Part shown: positions 46,659 through 57,817 of the stretch, piece after piece
Layout of the letters: each line of letters starts with the position of its first letter
Position numbering within the stretch: position 1 is the stretch's first letter
Source: Morchella semilibera
Taxonomy: Eukaryota; Ascomycota; Pezizomycetes; Pezizales; Morchellaceae
DNA: 64,000 nucleotides
Assembly: GCA_009192285.1 (NCBI GenBank)
Contig: WBVU01000012.1
Location: 248,001-312,000, forward strand
Direction of reading: 5' to 3'
The notes under the pieces: generated by a model
Told to the model about the DNA's origin: nothing
What the model saw: the letters and a program-made list of their open reading frames with translations, nothing else
Databases searched by the model: none
Made by a program: the position numbers and the translations under genes

Positions 46659-48903
46659 TTAACCGGTAGCAACAGGATTTGGCACCCGTCCGGGCTTGAA
46701 ATTTAATTGATTCTTTTTTAAGAGATGACAACCACAGATCTACCCAACAAACTTGCATCACTAAAGGTACGTAATGATGAAATAATTATTATGGAATAGA
46801 TTTTTGTAGCTTTTGACCCTTAGTGGCTTCTGGAGCTGCGCCCATATGGCTATAAAGCATAAGCACTCCCTACATACAAAATATATTCCCATCATCTATT
46901 ACTTCACCCACATCATACAATGTCTAGCAGAGTACTTAGAGCTCGAAACTCGGCACTTTCTTATGCTCCAATACCTTCTAAAAGTCCAGAACCTCTACCT
47001 CCAGCCAGAAGGGGTAAATCTAAGCCCCTAAAGACTCCAAAGCCGTCGGTCATGAAAAATCACTCGGCCTCGGCGCCGCTACAATCTACACTACCTACTG
47101 CCCCAGTATACAATCCCCTTCGACATACAAAACCTATAAAGGATGCTGAAAATACATTGCCTCGTTCTATAGCTCAGGCTGAATTTATAGAACCATCTAC
47201 AATCGTCAATTTGTTTTTTACTCCATCTTTAATGGACGATATGGCAAGAAATACCAATCTTTATGCAGAAGGTAAAAATGCAGGTGTTGACGGCCGGGAT
47301 TGGAGCCCTATAGAGGCAGCGGAATTGAGGTGTTGGATCGGAATTCTGATTTATATGGGTGTTGCTCGCATGCCTGCCATAGAGGATTACTGGAAACATG
47401 ATGGTCTTTATCCAACTCACCATTTTACCACCTACATGAGCCTAACCAGGTTTCAACAAATACGCCGCTATTTTCATGTAGCTCATCCAAACGAACCAAA
47501 AGAAACTGCAGATGGCCGCCGTCTCTGGCATTCAAAAGTAGATCCAATTCTCAATCAGCTCCGTGAATCGTCACAAGCATATCGATCACCATCCTCTCGT
47601 GTCGCAATTGATGAAGCTATGATACGCTGTACAGGACGGTCTAAAGATACCTATAAGATGCCTAATAAGCCAATCGATCAAGGTTTCAAGTTCCACTGCC
47701 TCGCTTATGCTGGTTACATCCATGACTTCATACCTACGTCAAATTTTAGCGGGGCCGATCCGATTACACCTTCTGGTTTTGTCGAAGTTGACGATATAAT
47801 GAGCACTACGAGCCGTCTCGTATTCAGCCTCATACAACGTAACTGCATTCGAGACAATCAAGCTTTTGATCTATTTCTTGATAACTACTACGTCAACCTA
47901 CCTTTATTTGCAGCATTACGTCGTCGACTGGGAGTAGGAGCTTGTGGAACGGCAAGGTCAAACTCTAAAGAATTTCCTACAGAGCTAGCTATTCCTAAAA
48001 CAGCAAAATTGGACTATCATTTCCGAACAGCTGTAGTAAAGGATGGCGTAGCTGTAATACTTTGGATGGATAACGGTCCTGTTTGTATTATGACTACAAT
48101 ACATCATGTTAAAGGAAGGCGTTCTGAGGTGGATGCATTGCGCAAAAAGCCAGGTCCAAAAAGCACTAATGCTGGTGGAATCAAAAGAACAGGGGAGTCA
48201 GTCTGGAAGTTAGGCGAGTGGTCTGCTATCACGAAGATTCCTACAGCTATAATGGATTACAACTATAATATGAATGGGGTTGATAGAGCTGATCAGTTGC
48301 GGTCCTATTATGAAGTTCATATAAAATCCTGGAAAACCTGGTATCCTATTTTTTTTTGGGCGGTAGATACAATTCTGGGAAACTCCTTCCTCATCTACAA
48401 AGACCACCCGAAGTCACAAAAAGATCTAGAACATAAAGAGTTCAGGATAAGAGTTGCGTGGGAGTTTATATTGGGGTGGAGAGTTAAGGGAACAGCGCCG
48501 AGCCAAAAGCGGAAACCTCTCTCAGAACTTGGTCTTCTCAACCCTAAAAGACAACAACGAGGATATATCACAAAGAATAGTATAGAAGCACCATATAAAG
48601 CAGAAGGCGAACATGTTCCTCTACACCTTGAAAAAAGACTGGAGTGTGTTCATTGTAGGTGGGAGAAAGTTAGAAGTGGAAAGTCTGTACCGGTCCAAAT
48701 ACCTAGAACCCACTGGAAATGTGGAACCTGTAATCACCCACTTTGTCTCTCAATTGAGCGAAATTGTTTTTTAAGTTTTCACTATAAGAAATAAATATAT
48801 ACTGTACTTTACAGGCCCTGCTTTGGTCATTTCATTGGGTATTCGTTGCGTTGGCATGTCAGAATTTGGAACCCGAATAGGCATGGAATCGCCTACAGGT
48901 TAA
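46659..48903 (+). mobile_element. piggyBac-type DNA transposon with TTAA ends
   Basis: The element is bounded by TTAA at 46659-46662 and 48900-48903, the target site used by piggyBac transposases. The ends facing inward are similar when one is reversed: TTAACCGGTAGC on the left and TTAACCTGTAGGC on the right, followed about 20 bp in by CGGG.TT..AAATT on both sides. The transposase gene lies inside in full. The boundaries are inferred by eye; other TTAA sites exist nearby. Confidence 0.6.
46920..48794 (+). CDS. PiggyBac-family transposase (DDE_Tnp_1_7), 624 aa
   Basis: A cut-and-paste transposase that targets TTAA. One uninterrupted frame from ATG 46920 to TAA 48792-48794. A basic N-terminal region is followed by the RNase H-like core, with the three catalytic aspartates visible at about residues 231 (RVAIDEAMIR), 321 (FDLFLDNYYVN) and 455 (YNMNGVDRADQLRSYY). 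The insertion region includes the family motif MDNGPVCIMTT. A C-terminal Cys-rich domain (CVHCRWEK, HWKCGTCNHPLCL) is present, as in active piggyBac elements. Length matches the family (about 600). No stop, frameshift or intron is seen, so the protein could be active. AT-rich codon use differs from the neighbouring conserved genes, in line with a mobile origin. Confidence 0.95.
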   Translation: MSSRVLRARNSALSYAPIPSKSPEPLPPARRGKSKPLKTPKPSVMKNHSASAPLQSTLPTAPVYNPLRHTKPIKDAENTLPRSIAQAEFIEPSTIVNLFFTPSLMDDMARNTNLYAEGKNAGVDGRDWSPIEAAELRCWIGILIYMGVARMPAIEDYWKHDGLYPTHHFTTYMSLTRFQQIRRYFHVAHPNEPKETADGRRLWHSKVDPILNQLRESSQAYRSPSSRVAIDEAMIRCTGRSKDTYKMPNKPIDQGFKFHCLAYAGYIHDFIPTSNFSGADPITPSGFVEVDDIMSTTSRLVFSLIQRNCIRDNQAFDLFLDNYYVNLPLFAALRRRLGVGACGTARSNSKEFPTELAIPKTAKLDYHFRTAVVKDGVAVILWMDNGPVCIMTTIHHVKGRRSEVDALRKKPGPKSTNAGGIKRTGESVWKLGEWSAITKIPTAIMDYNYNMNGVDRADQLRSYYEVHIKSWKTWYPIFFWAVDTILGNSFLIYKDHPKSQKDLEHKEFRIRVAWEFILGWRVKGTAPSQKRKPLSELGLLNPKRQQRGYITKNSIEAPYKAEGEHVPLHLEKRLECVHCRWEKVRSGKSVPVQIPRTHWKCGTCNHPLCLSIERNCFLSFHYKK

Positions 48904-49880
48904 GACATACGCCGCTAACACCGCGAACTCCCGCTTGCGCATATATCCTCAGAATATATCTGCTTGCTGTAAACACGGACGACGGCCCCATCACAAACAC
49001 CCAGCCCCCGTGGTGAGTGTTGAGGACACTGTGACAGTAAACAACCCAAATAAGGGTGTGTACTTTAATTCCAGTTCTAGAAGTATAACATACAGTTGAG
49101 TTATTATTGATAGCAGCAGACTAAGCTAGATTCTTTTTTTGACTAAGTACTACGCTTATCGAAGAAGTTTCCTCATCGATATGATTGGATAATACTTAAC
49201 ATGTCCCATCGGACATTTAGGTTTGGCGGCGCTGCTAATATAATATTACCTTTGCCCCAAGTTTCTACTTCCCGGGATTATAGAGCTTTTTCGTTGGTAT
49301 GGCATCTTTTGATTTAAGTTTGTTGCTGTCATGGCTAATGATTTTTGAATATGGGTAGAAGTTGGAGCTCTTAGCTAGCTTTCTTTTGTAATAGCTAGGA
49401 AGCTGAGAGCTTTCTGGTCTGGCTTATCTCTACGATGTACATGATACACTGCCTTTAAGCACCTACGCCACCAGGTAGCTATAGGACGTTTCCCGAGGTA
49501 CAATGCTGCGTCACTCAATGTTGAAATATTAGCTCAATCCCTTAGAACCGCTCTATTCTTCATTTATCTGCTAGCCGTTTTCTCTGGGGTAGAGGTGCTA
49601 TGGGTAATATATGGCATGTGTGCAAGAACATCAGTACAGCAACCATAAGATCAGCGTATGTTTGCAATTTTCAAAAGAGTTAAAAATGATGACTAAGGTG
49701 GTATCTGGTGAATCTATCGAAGCTATTATTCTGCTTTTACTAACTTATGTTGGTAAGGAGACTGATCATGACATTTAGACCAGTGTGGGTTACAACGTAA
49801 AGTTGTGTGAGGGGCCGAGTAGCCAAGTATTATTCGTCTAGTGGTTACTTCCAGAGGGTTCCAAGGCATCACAAGTGATT
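48904..49880. other. Gene-free stretch
   Basis: Nothing supportable is seen. The sequence is of moderate AT content with no long open frame. Confidence 0.5.
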
Positions 49881-50078
49881 TACCCCTGGACGGATGAGAG
49901 TGGTCAAATTCGCGACCTCCCTCTTATAGCTAATATTAACCTCGTGTGGCAACTGTTGGAAATTCTTGTTTGGTTCTGTTGTTGCTATTTACTATATATA
50001 ATAAACAATATAATTTTTTTACTAAGTGGTGCACGGTCCAGGTCGCGAATTTGACCACTCTCATCCGTCCAAGGGGTA
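49881..50078. mobile_element. MITE, family 5, near-perfect 36-38 bp inverted ends
   Basis: The left end TACCCC.TGGACGGATGAGAG, continuing through TGGTCAAATTCGCGACCT, is matched in reverse at 50038-50078 with only one extra base. TA occurs at both ends. The interior (~120 bp) is AT-rich and non-coding. The very low divergence of the arms suggests a recent insertion. Confidence 0.8.
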
Positions 50079-51330
50079 GTTTGTAACTGGGTGTAAGCCT
50101 TAGCCTTGCCAACATTGCAAAAACCCACAACAAAATGGTTTCTGAGAGATTCGGCATCATATCCCACAGTAGATTGATCTACTCGCTAGGTAATGATGTT
50201 AGGCATGTTTTGAAACTCGCGTCTAGGTACTCTATAAGATAGCTATAGGGTATAGTGTCTAGTGGAAAGCGCCGTGGCTAGGACGTGTGTGCACCGACCC
50301 GTACCCAGCTCTTGAATTCCTTAGCGCGGCGCACAGTCGGAAGCTCGCCTGTAACACCTCTTAATTATAAGCACATACCCGATTAAAGTGATATTAATAA
50401 TATAGTGTAGATTGCGCCTGAGGATTAGATCTGCACTTGAAAACCCGGTAACCTAGCAATATTTGCGAATTATACATGTAACACTAATAGGCTGGCACAT
50501 ATACATAACGATGATCAATGAATGTCACGTGTGCATGTGTGGGTGGTCTAGGACCAGAGGACTACTGCATGTTGTCTCCGCACTTACCCCTACACCCGAA
50601 GTACATTCCCCGAATGACGGCCGTGGCCAGGCAGACCTGAAGTCGCCTATGGAGTTGTATAAAATTAAATGTACCTATATATAAGCTTATAACTTGCTCG
50701 CTACAAGTCAATAATTACAAGAATATCAATAAACCCTAACCCATTCAAGCAGCCTAGGATCAGATCATTTGTATTTGTTAGGCCCGTTCCCATGGTCCCA
50801 GCTTCAAACTTAAATGGTGGTTACATGTATGTATATAGTTGGTATCTGGTTGGGCCTACATACATTTACCTACATGTATATACCGTATTAGGACATAAAT
50901 TTTGGTAGATTACACCTTTTACAGCTAAAGTAGCCATGTTTAGCAACCTAAACCAACTATACAGAGTCTTGGACAAAAAGTTCCATCACTTAAAATACAT
51001 TAGAACTTATCTCAAGGTGGAACTCAGGGGGAATTCTAAGCCCACTTTCTAGGTGTGTGTAATGCGTTTTTCCAGGTGGTCTTTCAAGGGTTCCTGATTC
51101 TGTATGGTGTCCCCGTATGGATTTAGCGTTACAACGGCCGTCGAAAACTACCGAAACTCCTGTACCCCGACGCAATTATATATACAAGAAAGTCTTTGGC
51201 ACAGTTTTATCATACATAACCAAGCCCTCACGAGCGTTAAACCAGAATCTAGAAGATTAAGGCCTGGTATTTGGGTGTTAGGTAAAGCTCTACCTAGTGG
51301 GGTTATGGCTGAAATTCTGGAGAATTAACA
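50079..51330. other. Gene-free stretch
   Basis: No supportable gene. Three TACATGTA octamers lie at about 50473, 50822 and 50872. Confidence 0.45.
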
Positions 51331-51332
51331 CG

Positions 51333-51780
51333 CTAATTAGCCAGGCTGCTCGCACCCAGTACTACATACACTCCGTTTCCCTGCCAAGCGAGCTCCCTGC
51401 CAACCGTGCCTTGAGAGCCTCCTGCACCCAAAAACTGGATGTCAGGTGATCTGCGGCCAAGGCTCGCTGGGCAGGAGTTCGCTGAGCAGAGAAACGGAGT
51501 AATAGCTACCGGTATACCAGAAAGGGAACCCAGGCGCTGGTTTGTTGCGTAATTAAGGGCCTGTTCCGTTACAGCGATATTTGGCCCCAAGAGGAATAGT
51601 CGTTACTACATGTACAGTCGCACCGGGGTCAACGACGAAACTGGTTGAACGACGAACAGGCTGATATGCAACCACTTGGTTGACTGAAATCTGTGTTTTC
51701 GCCGTTGTCTCAGGTTCGCCGTTGCCCCAAAGTTGATACACATAATTTAATGCAACACTCCCCCTATTGATATTGTACAT
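51333..51780 (-). pseudogene. Hypothetical reading frame split by a one-base shift
   Basis: Two reading frames join into one sensible text if a single base is gained or lost at the GGGG run near 51580: an upstream part ending VDPGATVHVVTTIPLG and a downstream part beginning PNIAVTEQALNYATNQRLG and ending NGVYVVLGASSLAN. Combined length would be about 150 residues. I do not recognise the family and there is no clear signal peptide. A TACATGTA lies within it at about 51609, which would be unusual for a real exon in this window. It may be a decayed gene or chance. Confidence 0.3.
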
Positions 51781-52119
51781 GTGGTGTAACCAAATATATT
51801 AATAGAAGTGCAAATATAAGTGCAAATATAAATAAGTATGTGAGGCTTTTTTACCCTCCCTCCCTGATTGAGCGTGAGGAGGTGAGATCCTTCTGACTCG
51901 GACTACGTGTATCGCTTGGTGGGTAGATTGAATATTTGGTGCAATATATCTTTCGTATAATAAATATATGTATCTTCTACTGTCCTGGCGTCCTAGTCTC
52001 GCTCCCAGACCCAATCGGTATTTCTTTATGTGGTGTGCTCAATACTACATCTCCAACCACACCAAAATAGGGGATGGGCACGCCCTGCACGAGACTACCG
52101 GCGTCCCGGATATTTTACG

Positions 52120-52166
52120 TAGCAACCGCACCAAAAAGGTCAACAGACTTAAAAATTTGGCGAGTA
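52120..52166. mobile_element. MITE family 3, partial (right arm only)
   Basis: The stretch matches the right arm of the element at 46070-46178, including CTTAAAAATTTGG and GAGTA. I could not identify a left arm. It abuts the family 2 element directly. Confidence 0.45.
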
Positions 52167-52316
52167 TCCCTTAGACGGTCAGTCCACATTGAAATATAAA
52201 ACTAACCGCATCTATGCATTTGTGCTGTGTTGAACACACTGGATGTTTATTCTAGCACTTGGTAACACAGTGTACGGTTAGTTTTATATTTCAATTTTGA
52301 CTGACTGTCTAAGGGA
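52167..52316. mobile_element. MITE, family 2, ~42 bp inverted ends, TA target site
   Basis: The left arm TCCCTTAGACGGTCAGTC, continuing through ATTGAAATATAAAACTAACCG, pairs with the right arm CGGTTAGTTTTATATTTCAA, continuing to GACTGACTGTCTAAGGGA. TA flanks both ends (52165-52166 and 52317-52318). The 150 bp element has a central ~65 bp AT-rich loop and no coding capacity. A TA target site fits Tc1/mariner-type mobilisation. Confidence 0.8.
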
Positions 52317-52323
52317 TAGTAGC

Positions 52324-52497
52324 TATCTCTTTTGCTGGTGAAGCTGCCAACATTTAAGGAGGCCGTAGAGTGCACCGTGCACCCGAGAATTTCCCCAGAA
52401 ATACGCCGCCTGTACTTCTGAGAACTGGTACATGGTTGCCACGGTTCCGGAGGTGGCCTCAAGAGTTGGCAGCATTTAATCACCAGCGAAAGAGATA
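52324..52497 (-). mobile_element. MITE, family 1, copy B (reverse)
   Basis: Reversed, this is about 80 percent the same by eye as 13114-13298, including the shared CGGGTGCACGGTGCACT block and the inverted ends TATCTCTTTTGCTGGTG / CACCAGCGAAAGAGATA. It starts only 7 bp after the family 2 element. Confidence 0.8.
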
Positions 52498-54072
52498 ACC
52501 CTGCCAGAGGCGGGGCTAAGGCCAGGTGCCTTGCAACCACTAAAATCCGAGGAACCAGCACCTGTGGTAAGGTTTCAAAATGATATAAATCTAGATACTA
52601 CTTCTACTATGTACTAGATTATGACATTTTCGCACTCCTTGGCATAGCAACCTTATTGGTTGAGAGTGACGGAGGTATTGACTAAGCACGACACATCAAG
52701 ACCTGTGAACTGAATTGTATCACAAGGCAATGAAAGGTTAAACTGGCGGGAATTGGGGGGGCCGAAGGCCATAATTACATGTACGTACCGTAGAGAGAGG
52801 ATTAGTTTACCGCTGTTCCCCAAAATCTACACAACTCGCGAGGTGGAACCCCTAGTACATAGGTACGTGCAATTGCCTATTGAGCGGAGTGGTTCTTGAA
52901 AACCCGTGAAGAATTAAGCACTCGAATTAGAAATTCCCGTACAAACATTTGACTCAGGATTCCCTTAAGATGGCTCCCACATAAGAGGAATAAATGTTTA
53001 TAATGGACCTAGAACCTAGATCTGGCCAGTGTGGCAAAGGCTCACGAACAACCATTCATACTACTGGTCCCCCGAAGCCCAGAAATCTGAACCGACCCCG
53101 ACCCCCCCCCCCTCTGTCCAAATTCAGATCCTATGTAGAATCTGAATTTCCACAGGAAGTCATCCAATGATTTAAACTCCATCTTCCTCCTATTGTTTGA
53201 CCGAGCCTTGCCTGAAGCATTAATCCTTGCCGAAACCTATAGCTAGCGTACTACATCAATCACACTAAGCCGAATTAGGTCTGGTTTGAGACAAGATCGA
53301 CCACACAACACTACATGTAGTAACAAGATCGATCTCGACACCCGGCAATGAAAGGAATGACTGGACAGCGAAAACAGTGAAATGTAAGGTCTTTTTATTT
53401 TCTTATCTTTATTTCTCATGTGTCTCCCCGACCTTTTTGGTTGCAGCCACAACCGGGAAGGAACGGAAGGGGGTGTTGAAGCTTTTATCCCTTAGAACGC
53501 CAGGCCGAACCGAAACCGGAGGGACCCAAAGTGATATAGTAAACTCAAGACTGATATGGATGTTTGTCTTGCAACGTGCAATTCGTCACTTATAGACTCC
53601 ATGATAATTTCTTTCGTTGCTACTCTTATAGGCGTGCTTAATATCACGATTCCTATTTTGCGTTAGGTCATGATCACTCTGATTTCGATTCGGCCTGTAG
53701 ACGTGGTGCTGTTACCCGGTATTGTAGATGCCCCCCCCCTATAATTCCGTGTTACAGAACAAACGCAGCGGGGGGGGGGGGGGGAGAATTAGCGGCGCCC
53801 ATACAAATCTACATTTTCCGAAACTTCTAACCGGACCACTTTTATGGGCCAACTTCAACCACTAATAACTTTCCCCAACCACACCCCAAACTATTTTCCT
53901 CTCTATTAAGTGATAGCCCTGCTTCTTCTCTATAATCTCATAGAGCCAGATTAATTTTATCCTCCGTTGTGGTAGAACCACTGATTTTCTAAAAGTTGGG
54001 TTTTTGGTGGGGAGCCAAACGAATGTCACCAGGTAATTGCCTATTTAGGACAGAAATATTACTTTATTGGGA
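52498..54072. other. Gene-free stretch
   Basis: No supportable gene. TACATGTA occurs near 52779 and 53314, and runs of C and G lie near 53105 and 53770. Confidence 0.45.
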
Positions 54073-54308
54073 TATAGACGAGCTCCTGGGGGTATGGTTA
54101 AACGGGGGGTATGACTAATACCACCCAATTTCAGTAATGAATTAAACGAAATTCTTAAGAACAGATGGTACTTTTTGTAAGAATATGGAGAGCGTTTCTT
54201 AATTGTCAGCACCCATCCAGAGCATTGTTTTGTTGAACTTGGTCCTCAAATTTATGAGGAGTTAGTCGTACCCCCAGGATAACCATACCCCCAGGAGTGC
54301 GTCTACAT
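54073..54308. mobile_element. MITE, family 4, ~46 bp inverted ends
   Basis: The left end TATAGACGAGCTCCTGGGGG, continuing TATGGTTA..GGGGGTATGACTAA, is matched in reverse by GTTAGTCGTACCCCCAGGAT..CCATACCCCCAGGAGTGCGTCTACATA. The interior of ~140 bp has no coding capacity. Confidence 0.75.
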
Positions 54309-54452
54309 AACTGCCAGCCTTTGCTTGTCTCGGCACCCCCGACTAGGAAAGTGATCTTTAGAAATCAATGTCACTTATGCAGGCACTTTTTTGACGCCTA
54401 CAGGTATCTAAGTTGGCCGGGTGACGAATTGTAATGAACTACCTGTGGTTAC

Positions 54453-54593
54453 ACGAATTGGACTGGGCTGGAACACCACTTACCTATTGGTCAAGACAGC
54501 TAAAAGTTACGCTTTGGCTTTGTCAGATTGAGGCTCAACAGGCATTTGACCAATCCAAAGTCTAATATTCCAGTCCGATCCAGTTCGATTCGT
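54453..54593. mobile_element. MITE-like inverted repeat, ~140 bp
   Basis: The left arm ACGAATTGGACTGGGCTGGAA and the right arm TTCCAGTCCGATCCAGTTCGATTCGT are imperfect reverse complements, and inner parts TATTGGTCAA / TTGACCAATC also pair. The arms are more diverged than in the other elements. Confidence 0.6.
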
Positions 54594-55119
54594 TCTTCCT
54601 GAGATTCTGCGGTAGGCGTCCCCAACCATAAGAGATGGCCAACAATTAACGCCCAAGTGCGGGCACCCATTGGAAACTCTCCCATTAATGATTGGAAGTT
54701 CCCTAGTTGTGAGAATAAATACTGATGGCGTTCAATTAACAGAGCATAGTAGTCACATGCGGTTGGTTGGTTTTACCATTCCGATTCTGACTGACCGCCG
54801 AAGCGATAGGGGTTAGAATTGTAGAATTATTATTACCTACATGTAGCTAATTAGTTAGTGAACATACTTAATTATCATCACAGACAAACGATTTACACAC
54901 TGACACCCCTAGCCCCTAGGACGCTGAACATGCATCAATACTGGCAGCCAGTATATACATACATAACCTTCATTGAGTATATATCAGGTTGATATCTTCT
55001 CGATCAGACCTATCGTTACCTTATCTTCTAAACCTCAAATTACAGCCTTTACCCTGAATACCTAGACCTCATAACATTATTTTAGACACTTGTCCTTCAA
55101 AGGATAACCGAGACGCAGA

Positions 55120-55922
55120 ATGAGTGCCAAACGTAACGAATCACAATGTTGTTATTGTGGATCATGGAGGGAAAGCTCCCTAAAATGTGTTAGGTGGGGA
55201 GAACTACCTTCCGCTCGAGATTCCCCCGCATATACTTTATACAGCCATCGATTAATATAAGACCCATTGTCTCCAGGAATCACCTCCACAGAGTTCATAC
55301 AAAGTCCTTGCAGTGCCCCAAGTGCGCAAAACGTTTTGGCAGAGTGTTCGAACTTAACCGCCATATGGGCTCTACCAATGGAATCCGTTCACCCAATTCT
55401 TGCAAACCAAAGCAGAACTTTAATAGTGTTTCGGAAGACCTTATAAATCATGCGGCAAGGATGAACGCATGCAGAAGCGTTGAGGAGCTTTGGGGGATGA
55501 TGTTTGTGGAAGGGGAAAAGGTATATGATGAGAATGACGGGACAGACAGTACGTATCTGATCCGTGATTCTGTCTATCTAAATTCTGACGTCTGTCTAGA
55601 TTTAGACAAAGTCAACCATCTGAACAGATCCAAGGACCAGCCTGTACTTCACGGCACGAACAACCATCTATACGGGACAGTGGACGACGCCCTGAACCGA
55701 TCAGAGGTGAACGTGGTGTTGGGTAATAACCAACAGAATTTTGAGCACTGGGGATATGTTGAGGAAATGGAACAACTTGAGGATTGGTCTCTGACTCCGG
55801 CGGTGCTTAGTTATGTGCACCAACAAAGCTACCAGGAACAGCCTGCAACGGAGCCCTTCATGGAACTCGAGCGTGAGGCCATTGAATGGGAGGATATATG
55901 GGGAATATGCATACATATGTAA
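55120..55922 (+). CDS. C2H2-type zinc finger protein, 239 aa
   Basis: Two exons (55120-55193, 55277-55922) join in frame to 239 residues. Splicing restores a first zinc finger-like block (CCYCGSWRESSLKC then NHLHRVH), followed by CPKCAKRFGRVFELNRHM and a later Cys. The paired arrangement of a finger, a short KSLQ linker and a second finger suggests nucleic-acid binding. The remaining ~170 residues are acidic, with no recognised domain, and end in ELEREAIEWEDIWGICIHM. I chose ATG 55120 because the downstream ATG at 55194 would start inside the intron. The gene sits alone between inverted-repeat elements; its function is unknown. Confidence 0.7.
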
Positions 55923-56394
55923 TATGCTACTAGCTAGTGTTAACATATATAGGGTCTATTATTATTAGCTCAGGTTTGACGTTATTCATGTATGATGAGG
56001 ACGTTATGAGTTATATATGGAGATATGTGTGCATATGTCAATTTTGGAGGATTCTTTTGCTTGTATATTAGAAGCTTAAGTCTCGAAAGTCATTCATTTA
56101 GGGTTTTGGAACCTTCCCAATTTATGATGTCTAAAAGCTTACGTCCTTTACCCTTAAGAAATATATACATTCCCGGTTACCTGGCTGGCCATGGTGCTTG
56201 TTTATTTACCGAATTTTGCAGCTTGGGGTGCTCTTAAGCTTTCCCGGCTCGTACTTTATTTACTAGGGGTAGCCACCTCGCGACCGCGAGTTGTGTAGAT
56301 TTTAGGGGACAGCGCCTCTCTCTACGGTACATATGTAGTTATGGGGGCCTTCGGGTCCCTCCCAATTCTCATTCTTGCCTTTCTCTACCATCCC
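55923..56394. other. 3' flank, no gene seen
   Basis: I see no reading frame or structure worth calling. Confidence 0.5.
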
Positions 56395-56785
56395 AAGAAA
56401 TGCATCGCATAATGTATCGATAATGTATCATGCCGTAAACGGGTGGCTATTGCATCTATAATGCATCCATAATGCATCACAGTCTCATTTCGCCAAGAGT
56501 TCAATATAATATATCAATAAAAATACAAATTTCCGGGTTCGAACCTGTGCTATTACGCCTCTCAAGCCCATACCCCACCGCCTAAGCTACTAGTTGATAT
56601 ACTAGAACTATGAACTATACCAATAAACCGAAGTTCTAGTAAAGTAATCAATAAAGTAATCAATAAAGTTGTCAATAAAGTCATCAATAGACGACATTAC
56701 AGAGGCCTCAACATGTTTATGCATCAGCCGATGCATTTGTGCACCATTCTAGTATGGGAAATGTATCAAGTGATGCATTTTTTGC
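56395..56785 (-). mobile_element. tRNA-related element with pol III A and B boxes and tandem repeats (SINE-like)
   Basis: On the minus strand TAGCTTAGGCGG (56589-56578) matches the A box consensus TRGYNNARNNGG exactly, and GGTTCGAACCC (56545-56535) matches the B box, with 32 bp between as in a tRNA. A stable tRNA fold is not obvious: the anticodon stem is mismatched, so this is not a clean tRNA gene. ATCAATAAAGTA repeats lie at 56640-56690 and ATAATGYATC repeats at 56405-56480. The outer ends AAATGCATC and GATGCATTT are inverted. Confidence 0.55.
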
Positions 56786-57817
56786 GCTGGTAGAGTTTCA
56801 TATTGGGGTTTTCGGCCCCGCCTCCCCCAGGTTCATCTTTTTGATAAATGCTGTTTGCCCACCCAGCAAAAGATCCCTGCAACTAGTAATTTTGACCAAA
56901 AGTGATGGTTGGCCTAAGGTTTCTATTCTCCCGGCGTCTAAGCTTGGACCTAGCGGGCGTTCCTACCAATCCAGAAAACTCATGATCACGTGATTACGGC
57001 GTGCATGTTGGCGGCGCGCCAGCTGCAGAACATGTGGGATGACCCATCCTTGGGACGCTCCTCTAGACATATCATAGTGAACCCATGCAGCCCTTCGTAT
57101 GATGACACTATCTGACAGTTGATCTTCCGCCCCTATATTTCTCCAACGGACTTTCGCATCTTAATTGAGCAAAGAAGATAAGGTAAAACAAAACACCAAT
57201 TTCAAAACCCGCAGCATGTTTTCAGTCTCTTCATATTCCTGGGGCATAAAACCACCTGGTGATCTAGCCCCTCAAGACAATTGAGACTCCCACGTACCCA
57301 TGTACTCCAAAAGGTGGGGTATGCATATAAGCACCGTACTAGTTCCCGGGCGTAGTACTAGAAATGTGGTGGGCCGGGCTAGAGACACATCTAGATTTCA
57401 AACCGCTGTCAATAATGGTACCTGCACACATGTAATTAAACCCGTCAGGCCGATTTTAAATAGGAGGCACTTTTAAAACCTTATGGCACCGTGATGAATT
57501 TAACGCCCAGAATGTAGTTTTTGGCATGCATGACAGGTTGTAACAATGTCTCAATTCATTGCGTTGTTTATATTCACGATTGCCGGAAAAGGTTTAGCCT
57601 AAGTGTCTCGCTCTACTCGGGAGAAACAAGGATTATTTGCATAGAGTGGCGCCATACAAATGGCCTCATCCCGTGCCCTGTTCTGAGATCGACCCCTGTT
57701 TCTATAATTATTCTATCTCTCGCTGTACCGGTCGCAAAAACTCGAAAAAAAACTGGCTATCTCCGGCCAGGGGTTACCTCCTTCACGATTGATTGGTTGA
57801 AGGGCGTAGATCAGATC
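56786..57817. other. Gene-free stretch
   Basis: No supportable gene is seen. Confidence 0.45.
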
